Source: Myxacorys almedinensis A (GTDB taxonomy: Bacteria; Cyanobacteriota; Cyanobacteriia; Leptolyngbyales; Leptolyngbyaceae). Taken from it: a stretch of DNA of 64,000 nucleotides. A program made the translations under genes and the position numbers. Positions 36,498 to 47,534 of the stretch are shown piece by piece (position 1 is the first letter of the stretch; each line of letters opens with the position of its first letter). Under the pieces are notes generated by a model. It had not been told where the DNA came from. It saw only the letters and a list, made by a program, of their open reading frames with translations, and did no database searches. The stretch is taken from positions 1-64,000 of the forward strand of contig NZ_WVIE01000023.1 of NCBI RefSeq assembly GCF_010091945.1, given 5' to 3'.

Positions 36498-38222
36498 ATG
36501 CTTCAAGGCTGGATTCAGATTACTCTCACGCTGGCGATCGTGGTTGCTATAACGCCACTTTTAGGCAGCTACATGGCTCGTGTTTATTTGCATCAACGGA
36601 CGCTTCTTGATCCGATTCTTCGTCCTGTTGAACGAGTTATCTATGCACTCAGTGGCATCAACATCCAAGAATCGATGACAGGTTGGCAGTATGCGCGATC
36701 GCTCCTGCTTAGTAATCTAGTCATGGCGATTTTGGTGTATCTCATCTTTATGGGACAAGGTTTCTTGCCGCTTAATCCCACAACGCTGAGCGCTCCGACT
36801 TGGGATACTGCCCTGCATACCACGATCTCGTTTGTTACCAATACCAATCAGCAACACTATTCGGGTGAGACGACGTTCAGCTACTTCAGTCAGATGATGG
36901 GACTGGGGTTTCTGATGTTCACTTCAGCCGCCACTGGGTTAGCTGTGGGAATTGCTTTTATTCGTGGATTGACGGGACGATCGCTCGGAAATTTCTATGT
37001 CGATCTGACCCGATCGATTACTCGGATTCTGCTGCCGCTCAGTATTGTCGGTGCAGTGCTGTTGCTGATGCTGGGCGTTCCTGAGACGTTGGATGGAGCC
37101 GCGATCGCAACCACATTAGAAGGCGCGACTCAAGCGATCGCTCGCGGACCCGTTGCTCACTTTGAAATCATCAAGGAATTGGGAGAGAACGGCGGCGGAT
37201 TCTTTGCGATCAACTCTGCTCACCCGTTTGAAAATCCCAATGCGGCTACAAATCTGATTGAAACTGTAGCGATGATTGCCATTCCAACCTCGCTGATTTA
37301 TACCTACGGCGTTTTCGCTAATAACCGCAAACAAGCATGGCTCGTCTATGGCATGGTGTTTGCCATTTATCTAGGATTTGTGATCATCACTGCGATCGGA
37401 GAATATGGGGGTAATCCAACGATCAATGCATTACTCGGAACTCCGCAGCCGAATTTGGAAGGGAAAGAAGTCCGCTTTGGTTGGGCGCAATCTGCACTAT
37501 TTGCCGTGACCACTACGGGAACGATGTGCGGCGCTGTCAATGCGCTAATTGATTCGTTTATGCCTCCGGGTGGGTTTGTGACGCTCTCAAATCTATTCTT
37601 GCAAATTGTGTGGGGCGGACAAGGCACAGGAACAGCGTATCTCTTTGTCTATCTAATTTTGGCGGTTTTTGTCACCGGACTGATGGTAGGACGGACTCCA
37701 GAATTCTTAGGACGCAAAATTGAGAAGCGAGAAGTCGTTCTGGCGAGTTTTATGGTGTTGCTCGTCCATCCAATTTTGATTTTGATTCCAGGTGCGATCG
37801 CTTTGCAGTTCCCCCTTGGGGTAAACGCTTTAGCGTTTCCTGATCAATTCGCTGGAATTAGCAACCCTGGATTTCATGGCTTATCTCAAGTGATTTATGA
37901 ATATGCGTCTGCCGCCGCGAATAACGGTTCTGGACTCGAAGGATTAGCCGATTCTCAACCCGCAGCGACCGGATTGTGGTGGAATCTCAGCGCTTCGGTC
38001 GCCCTTCTGGGTGGACGCTACATTCCAATCATTGCCCTGCTGTTGCTTGCCGATAGCCTATCTCGCAAACAGCCCGTGCCAGAAACCGCAGGCACGTTAC
38101 GCACCGATACTCCCTTGTTCACGGGTGTCACGGCAGGCGTCATTCTGATTCTGGGAGCCTTGACCTTCTTTCCGATTTTGGCATTAGGACCGATCGCAGA
38201 AGCCTTCTCGCTCGGCGGTTAA
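36498..38222 (+). CDS. kdpA: Potassium-transporting ATPase, potassium-binding subunit KdpA
   Basis: 574-residue polytopic membrane protein that holds the K+ selectivity filter of the high-affinity Kdp pump. Filter-type loops are visible: [51 protein letters not shown] and [16 protein letters not shown]. Length equals the family norm. It leads the operon kdpA-kdpB-kdpF/G-kdpC-kdpD, all closely spaced on one strand. Confidence 0.97.
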   Translation: MLQGWIQITLTLAIVVAITPLLGSYMARVYLHQRTLLDPILRPVERVIYALSGINIQESMTGWQYARSLLLSNLVMAILVYLIFMGQGFLPLNPTTLSAPTWDTALHTTISFVTNTNQQHYSGETTFSYFSQMMGLGFLMFTSAATGLAVGIAFIRGLTGRSLGNFYVDLTRSITRILLPLSIVGAVLLLMLGVPETLDGAAIATTLEGATQAIARGPVAHFEIIKELGENGGGFFAINSAHPFENPNAATNLIETVAMIAIPTSLIYTYGVFANNRKQAWLVYGMVFAIYLGFVIITAIGEYGGNPTINALLGTPQPNLEGKEVRFGWAQSALFAVTTTGTMCGAVNALIDSFMPPGGFVTLSNLFLQIVWGGQGTGTAYLFVYLILAVFVTGLMVGRTPEFLGRKIEKREVVLASFMVLLVHPILILIPGAIALQFPLGVNALAFPDQFAGISNPGFHGLSQVIYEYASAAANNGSGLEGLADSQPAATGLWWNLSASVALLGGRYIPIIALLLLADSLSRKQPVPETAGTLRTDTPLFTGVTAGVILILGALTFFPILALGPIAEAFSLGG

Positions 38223-38256
38223 CGTCGTCCTGATTTACTCTTCTATTCTTCCACCC

Positions 38257-40347
38257 ATGACTTCCAATCCTTCTGATCTCCGTCAGCCCAGAGGTTCGCG
38301 CAATCAACGGCGACACACGCCCAAAGCCAATATGTCTGGCATTTATCGTCGCGCCATTCGAGATGCCTTTGTGAAGCTCAACCCGCGCGTTGCCATTCGT
38401 AACCCTGTGATGTTTGTCGTGTGGATCGGGACGATCGTGACCGCTCTAGTCACGCTTGATCCCAATCTTTTCGGGACGGCTCAAGGCGAGAATCCGCGTC
38501 TGTTTAATGGCTTGATTACGATCATTTTATTTTTCACAGTTGTGTTCGCCAATTTTGCGGAAGCCGTTGCAGAAGGACGCGGAAAAGCACAAGCTGACTC
38601 ACTGCGGGCGACAAAATCAGATACCGTTGCGCGTAAAGTTCTGCCCGATGGCACGATTCAAGAGGTCAGTTCAACCACGCTTCGGCAAGGCGATACGGTT
38701 AAAGTCATTGCCGGAGATCTGATTCCTGCTGATGGTGAAGTGATTCAAGGCGTCGCCTCTGTGGACGAAGCGGCGATCACCGGGGAATCGGCTCCTGTGT
38801 TGAAACAACCGGGTACAGACATTGCCAGTTCAGTCACGGGCGGAACTCGAATTATTTCAGACGAACTGACGCTGCGGGTCACGTCCGATCCGGGGAAAGG
38901 ATTTATCGATCGCATGATTGCGCTCGTTGAAGGGGCGGAACGCTCGAAAACGCCGAACGAAATTGCCCTGACGGTGTTGTTAGCGGTACTGACGTTAGTG
39001 TTTCTGATCGTGATTGCGACCCTGCCTCCGATCGCGACGTATGTTCAGGCTCCGGTTAGCATTGCGGCTCTCATTGCATTGTTGGTCGCATTGATTCCGA
39101 CAACGATTGGTGGATTGCTCAGCGCGATCGGGATTGCGGGAATGGATCGCGTGGCTCAGTTCAATGTGGTCGCTACATCAGGACGCGCTGTTGAAGCCTG
39201 CGGAGACGTAAGTACTCTAATTCTCGATAAAACTGGAACGATCACGTTAGGAAACCGCCTAGCCGATGAATTTATCCCGGTGAATGGGCACAGTCTCCAA
39301 GAAGTGGCTCAGGTGTCGCTGGCAGCGAGCGTGTTTGATGAGACGCCAGAAGGAAAATCGATCGTGCGGCTCGCCCAGCAACTCGGCGCAACCGTGGACT
39401 TCGATCGCGCCTCAGCCGAAGGGATTGAGTTTTCGGCAAGAACCCGCATGAGTGGAACCGATCTGCCAAACGATCGCGAGGTGCGAAAAGGCGCGGTGGA
39501 TGCGATTCGGGGGTTTGTTAGATCGCGCAGTGGAGCAATCACGCCCGACTTAGATCAAGCCTACGAAAAAGTCTCCAGACTCGGTGGCACTCCGTTAGCG
39601 GTCTGCGATGGTGGCGATCTCTACGGCGTCATTTATCTCAAAGACATCATCAAACCCGGCATTCGAGAGCGATTTGATCAACTCCGGCGGATGGGAGTCC
39701 GCACAATTATGCTGACTGGAGATAATCGAATTACGGCGTCTGTGATTGCTAGTGAAGCTGGAGTAGATGACTTTATTGCAGAAGCGACTCCCGAAGACAA
39801 AATTGATGTAATTCGGGCTGAACAAAGTAAAGGTAAGCTGGTCGCCATGACGGGAGACGGAACAAACGATGCGCCTGCCCTCGCTCAAGCGAATGTCGGC
39901 GTGGCAATGAATTCTGGTACTCAAGCCGCCAAAGAAGCCGCGAACATGGTGGACTTAGATTCTGATCCAACAAAGCTGATTGATCTAGTCACGATCGGAA
40001 AGCAACTTCTGATTACCCGTGGAGCGTTGACCACGTTCTCCATTGCCAATGATATTGCAAAATACTTTGCGATTATCCCTACTATTTTTGCGGCGGCTGG
40101 AATTGGAGCATTGAATATTATGCGGCTTTCGACGCCTCAATCTGCTATTCTTTCTGCTCTGATTTATAACGCGCTGATCATTCCTGCTCTAATTCCATTA
40201 GCGCTGCGAGGCGTGCAATTTCGACCGTTGACCGCCAATCAACTTCTACGACGAAACATTTTTATCTATGGCATTGGTGGAGTGATTGCCCCATTTGTTG
40301 CCGTCAAACTGATCGATATAATCATCAGTGCAGTTGGTCTAGCGTAA
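38257..40347 (+). CDS. kdpB: Potassium-transporting ATPase, ATP-hydrolysing subunit KdpB
   Basis: 696-residue P-type ATPase. The phosphorylated aspartate is in [10 protein letters not shown] (about residue 324); the actuator motif appears as [10 protein letters not shown], and the hinge as [22 protein letters not shown]. The N-terminal 25 residues are a basic, low-complexity extension ([18 protein letters not shown]). It follows kdpA by 34 bp. Confidence 0.97.
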   Translation: MTSNPSDLRQPRGSRNQRRHTPKANMSGIYRRAIRDAFVKLNPRVAIRNPVMFVVWIGTIVTALVTLDPNLFGTAQGENPRLFNGLITIILFFTVVFANFAEAVAEGRGKAQADSLRATKSDTVARKVLPDGTIQEVSSTTLRQGDTVKVIAGDLIPADGEVIQGVASVDEAAITGESAPVLKQPGTDIASSVTGGTRIISDELTLRVTSDPGKGFIDRMIALVEGAERSKTPNEIALTVLLAVLTLVFLIVIATLPPIATYVQAPVSIAALIALLVALIPTTIGGLLSAIGIAGMDRVAQFNVVATSGRAVEACGDVSTLILDKTGTITLGNRLADEFIPVNGHSLQEVAQVSLAASVFDETPEGKSIVRLAQQLGATVDFDRASAEGIEFSARTRMSGTDLPNDREVRKGAVDAIRGFVRSRSGAITPDLDQAYEKVSRLGGTPLAVCDGGDLYGVIYLKDIIKPGIRERFDQLRRMGVRTIMLTGDNRITASVIASEAGVDDFIAEATPEDKIDVIRAEQSKGKLVAMTGDGTNDAPALAQANVGVAMNSGTQAAKEAANMVDLDSDPTKLIDLVTIGKQLLITRGALTTFSIANDIAKYFAIIPTIFAAAGIGALNIMRLSTPQSAILSALIYNALIIPALIPLALRGVQFRPLTANQLLRRNIFIYGIGGVIAPFVAVKLIDIIISAVGLA

Positions 40348-40366
40348 TTTTTCTTTAGGAGTTCAT

Positions 40367-40627
40367 ATGATCCGTAACTTAAATTCAATGCTCGCTGATG
40401 TGGGTGAAACTTGCTCTACTGGTTGGGATTCTGGGCGTCGGCAACAGGTTCCGCGCTACCTGTTCTTGCTGCTTTGTCTCAATCTCGTTGCCGCACCTGC
40501 CGTTTATGCCGCAACCGATGGCGCATTCTCCAAAACTCAATCCTATGCGATCGCACTCCTCGCCCTCACCACCGTCGCCCTCGCCGCTTATCTGTTCGTT
40601 GTCATCTTTCAGCCCGAACGGTTCTAA
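40367..40627 (+). CDS. kdpF: Small Kdp membrane subunit (KdpF-like C-terminus; KdpG position)
   Basis: 86 residues with two hydrophobic segments (YLFLLLCLNLVAAPAVYAA; YAIALLALTTVALAAYLFVV). The second segment ends FQPERF, the hallmark of KdpF, the 29-residue stabilising subunit of E. coli Kdp. The N-terminal half is an addition, and the gene lies between kdpB and kdpC, as described for kdpG of Anabaena strains; it may be the same gene under either name. A TTTAGGAG ribosome site precedes it. Confidence 0.8.
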   Translation: MIRNLNSMLADVGETCSTGWDSGRRQQVPRYLFLLLCLNLVAAPAVYAATDGAFSKTQSYAIALLALTTVALAAYLFVVIFQPERF

Positions 40628-40648
40628 GTCCTTTTATCGTTTACTGCT

Positions 40649-41251
40649 ATGAGCTTAACTCGCGATATCTCTAGAGCCATCCGCTCTACTCTCGTCCTGT
40701 GGATTCTGACTGCCGTCCTGTATCCGTTTGCAATGTTGAGTTTTGGACAAATTGCCTTTTCCAATCAAGCCAATGGCAGCTTGATTAGAAATGCTGGAGG
40801 AACCGTGATTGGATCGGCGCTGATCGGACAGCCATTTGAGAGCGATCGCTACTTCAACAGTCGCCCTAGCACGACTAGCTACAGTACGGCTGACCCAAAC
40901 AATGATGCCAACAGCATCCTGAAAACCGGGGTTTCGGGCGCTAGTAACTATGCTCCGAGCAATCCAGAACTCCAAAAACGGGTTCAATCTGAGGTGGAAC
41001 GTCTGAAGCAAGCAGGCATTCAACCGACCGCCGATTTAGTCTATACTTCCGGTTCCAGTCTTGATCCTCACATTTCAGTCGAGGCAGCCAGAGCGCAGGT
41101 TGCTAGAATTTCTAGAGTCCGCAACATCGAGGCGAACAAACTGGAATTGCTGATCACTCAACACACAGAAGGTCGCTTTTTAGGCATTTTTGGTGAACCT
41201 GGCGTCAACGTTCTGCGCTTAAATCTGGCGTTGGATCAGAGCAATGCTTAA
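40649..41251 (+). CDS. kdpC: Potassium-transporting ATPase subunit KdpC
   Basis: 200 residues: one N-terminal membrane helix (STLVLWILTAVLYPFAMLSF) and an extracytoplasmic domain with the family phrases GSALIGQPFESDRYFNSRPS, SNYAPSNPEL, DLVYTSGSSLDPHISVEAARAQVARI and LGIFGEPGVNVLRLNLAL. It assembles and stabilises the KdpAB complex. Family-typical length. Confidence 0.96.
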   Translation: MSLTRDISRAIRSTLVLWILTAVLYPFAMLSFGQIAFSNQANGSLIRNAGGTVIGSALIGQPFESDRYFNSRPSTTSYSTADPNNDANSILKTGVSGASNYAPSNPELQKRVQSEVERLKQAGIQPTADLVYTSGSSLDPHISVEAARAQVARISRVRNIEANKLELLITQHTEGRFLGIFGEPGVNVLRLNLALDQSNA

Positions 41252-41317
41252 GGTGTTCGATCGCGTCCTGATCAGAATAACTCCGCCTCAATTTTCTATA
41301 ACGATCGCTGATTACAA

Positions 41318-42418
41318 ATGATGCTTCGTCGTGGCAAACACAAAATCTTTATTGGCATGGCTCCCGGCGTCGGTAAAACGTACCGAATGCTAGAAGAGGC
41401 GCACCGATTACGGCAAGATGGAACCGATGTCGTGATTGGCTTGCTCGAAACGCACGGGCGTCAAGATACGGCTGAAAAAGCGATCGGACTTGAATTGATT
41501 CCTCGGAAAACGGTGAACTGCTCTAACATCATGCTCACCGAAATGGACACCGACGCTGTGATTGCCCGTTGTCCTCAGCTTGCCCTAGTTGATGAGCTTG
41601 CCCATACCAATGTCCCCGGATCACCGCACGAAAAGCGTTACCAAGATGTAGAAGAGATCTTAGGGGCTGGCATTGATGTTTTTTCCACAGTCAATATCCA
41701 GCATCTAGAGAGCTTAAATGATTTAGTGGCTCGCATTACCGGTGTTGTGGTACGCGAACGAGTCCCCGATCGCTTACTAGAAGAAGCCGATGAAGTTGTC
41801 GTGATTGATGTCACACCCGAAACGCTGGAGAATCGATTGCTCGAAGGCAAAATCTACGCCCCTCAAAAAATTGATCAAGCGCGTCAAAATTTCTTCCAAC
41901 GCCGTAACCTGATTGCATTGAGGGAGTTAGCCCTCCGAGAAGTTGCCGATAGCGTTGAAGGGGATGGAATTGAACAAGATACTCAAACGACTTATTCCAC
42001 CGCTCACTTCTGCAATATTCACGAGCGCATTTTAGTCTGCGTTTCCACTTATCCCGACGCGGTACAACTGATTCGACGCGGCGCTCGAATTGCAGGATAC
42101 GCCCACGCGCCTCTCTATGCAGTGTTTGTGCGTGATCCCGATCGCTTTCTCAGCCGCAGCGAAAGTATGCACCTCGAAACCTGCGATCGCTTATGCCAAG
42201 AGTTTGGCGGCACATTTATTCAAGAGACAAGCAGCGATATTGCTCAGGCGATCGCAGATGTCGCCAAAAAATATCGGATTACTCAAATTGTGATTGGCGA
42301 AAGTCAGCACTCACGCTGGAAGGTCTTTCTCCGACGATCGCTCACTCAACAGTTTCTCCGACTGCTCAAAGATATCGATATCCACATTATTTCAACAGAA
42401 AAAGAAGTCAAGGGATAG
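41318..42418 (+). CDS. kdpD: Truncated KdpD: N-terminal sensor domains only
   Basis: 366 residues, against about 900 for full KdpD. The KdpD domain carries the Walker A motif (GMAPGVGKTYRML, about 13-25) and LVDELAHTNVPGSPHEKRYQDVEEIL; a universal-stress-protein domain follows (ERILVCVSTYPDAVQLIRRGARIAG to HIISTEKEV). Membrane segments, HisKA and HATPase are absent, and the frame ends cleanly. Such short KdpD proteins at the end of kdp operons are known in cyanobacteria and must act through another protein. The divergent kinase/regulator pair at 34417-36225 is a plausible partner, by position only. Confidence 0.93.
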   Translation: MMLRRGKHKIFIGMAPGVGKTYRMLEEAHRLRQDGTDVVIGLLETHGRQDTAEKAIGLELIPRKTVNCSNIMLTEMDTDAVIARCPQLALVDELAHTNVPGSPHEKRYQDVEEILGAGIDVFSTVNIQHLESLNDLVARITGVVVRERVPDRLLEEADEVVVIDVTPETLENRLLEGKIYAPQKIDQARQNFFQRRNLIALRELALREVADSVEGDGIEQDTQTTYSTAHFCNIHERILVCVSTYPDAVQLIRRGARIAGYAHAPLYAVFVRDPDRFLSRSESMHLETCDRLCQEFGGTFIQETSSDIAQAIADVAKKYRITQIVIGESQHSRWKVFLRRSLTQQFLRLLKDIDIHIISTEKEVKG

Positions 42419-42460
42419 AGAGAATGGCATGATGGGACAAATTCTTTTTTCCCTCGTCCT

Positions 42461-43600
42461 ATGCGTGTTATTGGTCTGATCAGTGGAACCTCGGTTGATG
42501 GCATTGATGCGGCTCTCGTGGAAATTTCTGGCTCTGGGTTTGACCTGCAAGCAGAGCTAATCAAAGGGGCGACTTATCCCTATCCAGCAGCGTTGCAGCA
42601 GCAAATTTTGGGCGTTGGTGAAGGCGAAGCAGTTTCAATGCCCGACCTTGCCGACCTTGACGATCGCATCGCGGCGCAGTTTGCCCAAGCGGCGATCGCT
42701 ATCCAAGCCCACCATCCAAAAGCAGACTTGATCGGCTCTCATGGGCAAACCGTTTTTCATCGCCCTCCCGATCGGAGAAACGGGTTACAGCTTGGCTACA
42801 GTATGCAGCTTGGGCGAGGAGAGGCGATCGCGCATCTGACCCAAATTCCCACCGTCAGCAATTTTCGAGCCGCTGATATCGCCCTGGGCGGGCAAGGCGC
42901 TCCTTTAGTTCCTCCGGTTGATGCGGCACTGTTTAGACATCAAACCTACGATCGCTGCGTTCAAAACATCGGTGGCATCGGGAATCTCACGTATCTTCCG
43001 GCTAAAGATTCAGAGCGCTCAACTAAGATTCTCGGTTGGGATACCGGACCTGGAAATATGCTGCTCGATCTTGCGGTTCAGCACCTGTCGAATGGTGAAA
43101 AAACCTTTGATGACAACGGTGCATGGGCAGCCACCGGAACGCCCGATCGCACCCTGGTAGACCACTGGCTCCAGCAAGCCTATTTTCAAGCCCCACCCCC
43201 CAAATCCACCGGGCGAGAGCACTTTGGGCAAGCCTACCTAGAACAATGCCTGCTTGATGCGCGTGATCTAAACGCGGCAGATCTGCTAGCAACCTTGACC
43301 GACCTCACCGCCGCGACGATCGCTCATAGCTACAAAACCTTTCTGCCTCGCCTGCCCGATCAGGTGCTGATCTGCGGTGGCGGCAGCCGCAACGCCTATC
43401 TGAAACAGCGCATTCAAACTCACCTCAGTGAATGTACGGTGTTAACCACCGATGATGTCGGGCTGAATGCCGACTTTAAAGAAGCGATCGCATTCGCGGT
43501 GCTTGCCTATTGGCGGCATCACCACTTTCCCGGTAATCTTCCGGAGGTCACCGGAGCCACCCGCGCCGTATTTCTAGGGGAAATTTACCACGTACCATAA
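42461..43600 (+). CDS. anmK: Anhydro-N-acetylmuramic acid kinase
   Basis: 379-residue cytosolic sugar kinase of peptidoglycan recycling: hydrolytic ring opening and phosphorylation of 1,6-anhydroMurNAc to MurNAc-6-phosphate. The opening [57 protein letters not shown] and the C-terminal [11 protein letters not shown] are all family signatures of the ASKHA fold. It begins 42 bp after kdpD but is functionally unrelated. Confidence 0.95.
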   Translation: MRVIGLISGTSVDGIDAALVEISGSGFDLQAELIKGATYPYPAALQQQILGVGEGEAVSMPDLADLDDRIAAQFAQAAIAIQAHHPKADLIGSHGQTVFHRPPDRRNGLQLGYSMQLGRGEAIAHLTQIPTVSNFRAADIALGGQGAPLVPPVDAALFRHQTYDRCVQNIGGIGNLTYLPAKDSERSTKILGWDTGPGNMLLDLAVQHLSNGEKTFDDNGAWAATGTPDRTLVDHWLQQAYFQAPPPKSTGREHFGQAYLEQCLLDARDLNAADLLATLTDLTAATIAHSYKTFLPRLPDQVLICGGGSRNAYLKQRIQTHLSECTVLTTDDVGLNADFKEAIAFAVLAYWRHHHFPGNLPEVTGATRAVFLGEIYHVP

Positions 43601-43666
43601 AACACCTACGTGATAGCATGGGGAGCCACTGAGGTCATCCCTATCCCTCCGGCAAGGACTGTCACC

Positions 43667-44113
43667 ATGAACCATACCTTTCTCATGGAATCTGGACGCT
43701 GGACGCTCCAAGGAAACTGGCTAGAGCGAGACGGAACCCCCATCTTGGTGAAAGGCAAAATCCTCATCGCCTGGAGCCGCGATGACTGGTTCACGATGGT
43801 GACAAAACTAACGTTTCCAGCCGACGAACACGAGGAAATTAGCTTTCAATACCGAGGGCGTCTAGACGCGGGCGATCGCCGCTACACGTTTGTTCTTCAG
43901 CACAGTCTCTTGGGTCGCGTGGAGGGGGAAGGGTGGATTGCGCCAGAATCGATTGTGCAACGCTACTGGGCATTGGGCGATCGCCAGCGACGCAGCGGCT
44001 TTGAGACCTTGTATCGCCTCAACGAGAAAAAATATTATCTTTCTAGCAGCGTTTTGTCCGGGCATTATCTGACCAATACGGTAGAGGCAACCCTAGAGCG
44101 CCAACCCGCCTAA
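43667..44113 (+). CDS. Conserved hypothetical beta-rich protein
   Basis: 148 residues from the ATG at 43667; the open frame reaches a GTG at 43610, just after anmK, without a ribosome site. The sequence alternates strands and polar turns (LMESGRWTLQGNWLERDGTP, EEISFQYRGRLDAGDRRYTFVLQHSLLGRVEGEGWI, DTLYRLNEKKYYLSSSVLSG-like end), suggesting a lipocalin-like or small beta-barrel fold. I know similar proteins from cyanobacteria but no function. No signal peptide. Confidence 0.7.
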   Translation: MNHTFLMESGRWTLQGNWLERDGTPILVKGKILIAWSRDDWFTMVTKLTFPADEHEEISFQYRGRLDAGDRRYTFVLQHSLLGRVEGEGWIAPESIVQRYWALGDRQRRSGFETLYRLNEKKYYLSSSVLSGHYLTNTVEATLERQPA

Positions 44114-44132
44114 GCTTCATCCGGCGGTGTTA

Positions 44133-44160
44133 ACAGGTAGGTGTTGACAGGTAGGCGTTG
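44133..44160. repeat. 14-bp tandem duplication
   Basis: ACAGGTAGGTGTTG is followed directly by ACAGGTAGGCGTTG. The 298-bp stretch between the two neighbouring genes (44114-44411) otherwise shows nothing convincing. Confidence 0.5.
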
Positions 44161-44411
44161 ACCGGGGTTGACAACAGATGAAACTCGGATGTACAGGTTG
44201 CCTTGGAGGGAGAGAAACTGCTTAAGATCTGCGATCGCGCCTCTGCTCTATGGGCAACCTCCACTGCCCTATCCACTGCCTCTTCATCTTAGAGCCAACG
44301 ATCCGTTCAAGAATTTGCAGTTACTTTACAAAGTGAACTGTCCATACTGAGGTCACGCCTTTGCCGCTCTTGCTCTTCATTTTCCTATTCTCCTATTCCC
44401 CGAAAACGCCC

Positions 44412-45956
44412 GTGCAGACCCGCTCCCGCAAAGATCCTAGAATTGGACAACTTCTCTCCAATCGCTATCAACTGATCGAATTGATCGGGCGCGGAGCGAT
44501 GGGGCAAGTGTACAAAGCAGAAGATGTGTTGCTGGGCGGCGTCATTGTGGCGATTAAGTTTTTGGCGCAAACCCTGCTGACTCGAAAAATGCGCGATCGC
44601 TTCCGCAGCGAAGCCCGCACCTGTGCCCTGCTGAGCACCAAAAGTATGCACATCGTCCGCGTGATGGACTATGGCGTAGACGAGCAAGAAGTGCCCTACT
44701 ATGTGATGGAATATTTGCAGGGCAGTAGCTTCAGCGATATTATTTCGTCGCAAAATCTGCCGTTGCCTCGGTTTTTGGGGTTGGCTCGGCAAATTTGTGC
44801 GGGCATCCAATGCGCTCACCAAGGCATTACGATCGACGGCTCTACCTACCCCATTATCCACCGAGATATTAAGCCGAGTAACCTCCTCGTCACTCAAGAT
44901 CCGGGCTTTGGAGAACTGGTCAAAATTCTCGACTTTGGCATTTCCAAACTGTTGCAAGCAGACGTTAGCCAAACGAGTTCTTATATGGGCACGCTGGCGT
45001 ATTCGTCGCCAGAGCAAATGGAAGGGCGCGAACTCGACTCGCGATCAGATATTTACAGTTTGGGCGTTATGCTGTTTGAGATGCTCACCGGAAAGATGCC
45101 GCTTCAAGCCGATACCCATTCGTTCGGCAGTTGGTATAAAACCCATCACTTCCAACCGCCGCGCACGTTTGAATCGATCAATCCCAGTCTCAAAGTCCCC
45201 AAAATGCTTGAGAATTTGGTGATGAGTTGTCTTGCCAAAGATGTTAACGATCGCCCCCAAACGATCGCCGATATTCTCAAAGCGCTAGAGCCACTAGAAC
45301 AGCGCTACAATGCCACGCGCCAAATTAGCCATCGCATCGGTGAAGCACTACTCCGACGCCCCGTTGTGGCTCCTGTTCGCAGCCCTGATGCGCTATCGCC
45401 CGATGAGGCGTGCCAGCTAACGACGTGGCCAAAAGATAAGCCTGTTGCTCAAATTGTGTTTCCTCACATTCTAGAAACCAAGCGAGAAACGCTGGCGACG
45501 ATTTGGGTGATGCTGTCTCAGCAAGAGATTGAAAATATTCAGATTGGCAAGCTCTACAATCGCCTGTACAAGAATTTTTTGTGTACAATGTCTCCGCACC
45601 CGATGATTTTGTGGATCACGGCGCTGTATAACCAAATTCATCACAAAGATTCCGATCCTCGCTGGTTGCGTTGTTACCTCGATCTGAAAACCGAGCAGGG
45701 TGAAAAAATTTCACGGTTACTGATTGATAAAGAGAAGTATTACATTCTGTTTTTTGCGCTTGAAGATCCCCAGCACTGCGCCTATGTGTTGCCGTTACAG
45801 ACCACTCCAGCCCAGCGATCGCAGTTGCTTCAGTGGATGATAACCAGCCGCACTTGGACTTCGGTAGGCAAGGCAGCCCTGAGTAAAGACATCCTTAGAG
45901 ACGAATTTGAGAGACTCAGACCTGCGATCGCCGAAGAACTACAGGTTGCTCAATAA
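44412..45956 (+). CDS. Serine/threonine protein kinase
   Basis: 514 residues. Hanks-type kinase domain at about 15-285: glycine loop IGRGAMGQVYKAED, lysine in VAIKFLAQTL, catalytic loop IIHRDIKPSNLL, DFG in ILDFGISKLL, activation segment GTLAYSSPEQMEG. The C-terminal 230 residues are not a known sensor to me; no membrane segment, so it is cytosolic. The frame extends to a TTG at 44361 giving a hydrophobic stretch (LLLFIFLFSYSP) encoded by C/T-rich leader; the GTG at 44412, just before RIGQLLSNRYQL, is preferred. Confidence 0.9.
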   Translation: MQTRSRKDPRIGQLLSNRYQLIELIGRGAMGQVYKAEDVLLGGVIVAIKFLAQTLLTRKMRDRFRSEARTCALLSTKSMHIVRVMDYGVDEQEVPYYVMEYLQGSSFSDIISSQNLPLPRFLGLARQICAGIQCAHQGITIDGSTYPIIHRDIKPSNLLVTQDPGFGELVKILDFGISKLLQADVSQTSSYMGTLAYSSPEQMEGRELDSRSDIYSLGVMLFEMLTGKMPLQADTHSFGSWYKTHHFQPPRTFESINPSLKVPKMLENLVMSCLAKDVNDRPQTIADILKALEPLEQRYNATRQISHRIGEALLRRPVVAPVRSPDALSPDEACQLTTWPKDKPVAQIVFPHILETKRETLATIWVMLSQQEIENIQIGKLYNRLYKNFLCTMSPHPMILWITALYNQIHHKDSDPRWLRCYLDLKTEQGEKISRLLIDKEKYYILFFALEDPQHCAYVLPLQTTPAQRSQLLQWMITSRTWTSVGKAALSKDILRDEFERLRPAIAEELQVAQ

Positions 45957-46026
45957 TTTACCGTGAGTTCGACACCCCCTTTCCCGTCGCGGCATAACTG
46001 CCGTGAAAGAACTGATCAAACTCCCG

Positions 46027-47439
46027 TCAAGAAAGGTTTTTTAACGGTTCTGCCGATGGGCGAAGCATCGTTTCTGGACGCACGATCGCATCAAATTCGT
46101 CTGCATTCAGAAAGCCTAGCGCTAGACAAGCCGATTTCAGCGTCGTCTTCTCCTGGTGGGCTTTTTTGGCAACCTGAGCCGCGCGATCGTAGCCAATATG
46201 TGGGTTTAAAGCAGTCACTAACATCAATGAGTTTTCTAGAAAGTGTTGAATCTGATCGCGATTAGGTTCAATGCCAACCACCATATGATCGGTAAATGAA
46301 GAACACGCATCCGATAAAATGCGAACAGAATGCAAAAGATTATGAATGAGAACAGGTTTGAACACATTAAGTTCAAAGTTTCCTTGCGTACCTGCCACTG
46401 CGATCGCGCTGTCGTTTCCCAACACTTGCACACACACCATGGTCATCGCTTCGCATTGAGTGGGGTTCACCTTTCCCGGCATGATCGATGATCCAGGTTC
46501 GTTAGCAGGTAAGACAAGTTCACCCAACCCACAGCGCGGCCCCGACCCCATCCAGCGGAGGTCGTTGGCGATTTTCATCAACGCGCAGGCAAGAGTTTTA
46601 AGGGCACCGCTCGTAGCAACAATGCCATCGTGGGCCGCCAAAGCAGCAAATTTGTTGGGCGCGCTGACAAACGGCAACCCAGTCAGGGCAGCAATCTCAG
46701 CCGATGTTCGTTCTGCAAATTCAGGATGGGTGTTGAGTCCGGTGCCAACGGCAGTTCCCCCGATCGCAAGTTCATACAAGCCTGCCAAACTCGCTTCGAT
46801 GCGGTCTAAGGCTTGCTCTAACTGAGCCACGTAGCCTGAAAATTCTTGTCCCAAGGTTAAGGGAACGGCATCCATCAAATGAGTGCGACCCAGTTTAATA
46901 ATAGTGTCAAACGCGATCGATTTTTGGTGCAATGCATCGCGAAGTTTTTTAACCATCGGAATCAATCGATGATGAATCGCTTCGACAGATGCAATATGCA
47001 TCGCAGTTGGAAACGTATCGTTAGACGATTGAGACAGATTAACGTGATCGTTGGGATGAATGGGATCTTTACTGCCCATTGTGCCTCCTGATAGCTCGAT
47101 CGCTCGGTTAGAAATCACTTCATTGGCGTTCATGTTGGTCTGCGTTCCGCTGCCAGTTTGCCATACGCTTAACGGAAAATGATCATTTAATGTGCCTGAA
47201 ATCACTTCATCGGCGGCTTGAATCAGGAGCATCGCCGTTTCGGGAGACAACTTTCCGAGGGATTGATTGACAATCGCCGCCGCTTTTTTGAGGATGCCAA
47301 AGGCGCGAATTAATTCGACCGGCATTTTATCGTTACCGATCGCAAAGTAAAGCAGCGATCGCTGGGTTTGTGCGCCCCAATAAGCATGGGAAGGAACTGC
47401 GATCGCACCCATGCTGTCGGTCTCTGTTCGTGTATTCAT
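46027..47439 (-). CDS. fumC: Fumarate hydratase class II
   Basis: 470-residue iron-independent fumarase converting fumarate and malate. Family signatures [49 protein letters not shown] and [19 protein letters not shown] are intact. The frame begins at 47451 (MRGT), but the ATG at 47439 ([11 protein letters not shown]) starts at the usual place. It is tail-to-tail with the kinase gene and separated from the protease gene by a terminator. Confidence 0.96.
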   Translation of the reverse strand: MNTRTETDSMGAIAVPSHAYWGAQTQRSLLYFAIGNDKMPVELIRAFGILKKAAAIVNQSLGKLSPETAMLLIQAADEVISGTLNDHFPLSVWQTGSGTQTNMNANEVISNRAIELSGGTMGSKDPIHPNDHVNLSQSSNDTFPTAMHIASVEAIHHRLIPMVKKLRDALHQKSIAFDTIIKLGRTHLMDAVPLTLGQEFSGYVAQLEQALDRIEASLAGLYELAIGGTAVGTGLNTHPEFAERTSAEIAALTGLPFVSAPNKFAALAAHDGIVATSGALKTLACALMKIANDLRWMGSGPRCGLGELVLPANEPGSSIMPGKVNPTQCEAMTMVCVQVLGNDSAIAVAGTQGNFELNVFKPVLIHNLLHSVRILSDACSSFTDHMVVGIEPNRDQIQHFLENSLMLVTALNPHIGYDRAAQVAKKAHQEKTTLKSACLALGFLNADEFDAIVRPETMLRPSAEPLKNLS

Positions 47440-47469
47440 CGTGCCCCTCATCTCACAAGCTCAATTCAT

Positions 47470-47494
47470 AAAAAAAGTGCGCTAGTTGGCGCAC
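47470..47494 (-). terminator. Rho-independent terminator of the subtilase gene
   Basis: Stem GTGCGC (47477-47482) / GCGCAC (47489-47494), loop TAGTTG. On the minus strand it is followed by a run of T (complement of the A run at about 47470-47476). It lies 41 bp past the subtilase stop. Confidence 0.75.
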
Positions 47495-47534
47495 CCTTAT
47501 CTTATGCTTGATCTTATGCTTGGAATCTGGGTCT

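Noticed and set aside
44168-44350. 60-codon ORF between the beta-rich gene and the kinase
   Set aside because: It lies in low-complexity leader sequence with no ribosome site and has no protein-like pattern.
44361-44411. Hydrophobic N-terminal extension of the protein kinase from a TTG start, resembling a signal peptide
   Set aside because: The stretch is encoded by C/T-rich untranslated-looking sequence with no ribosome site, and the GTG at 44412 places the kinase domain at the normal distance from the N-terminus.
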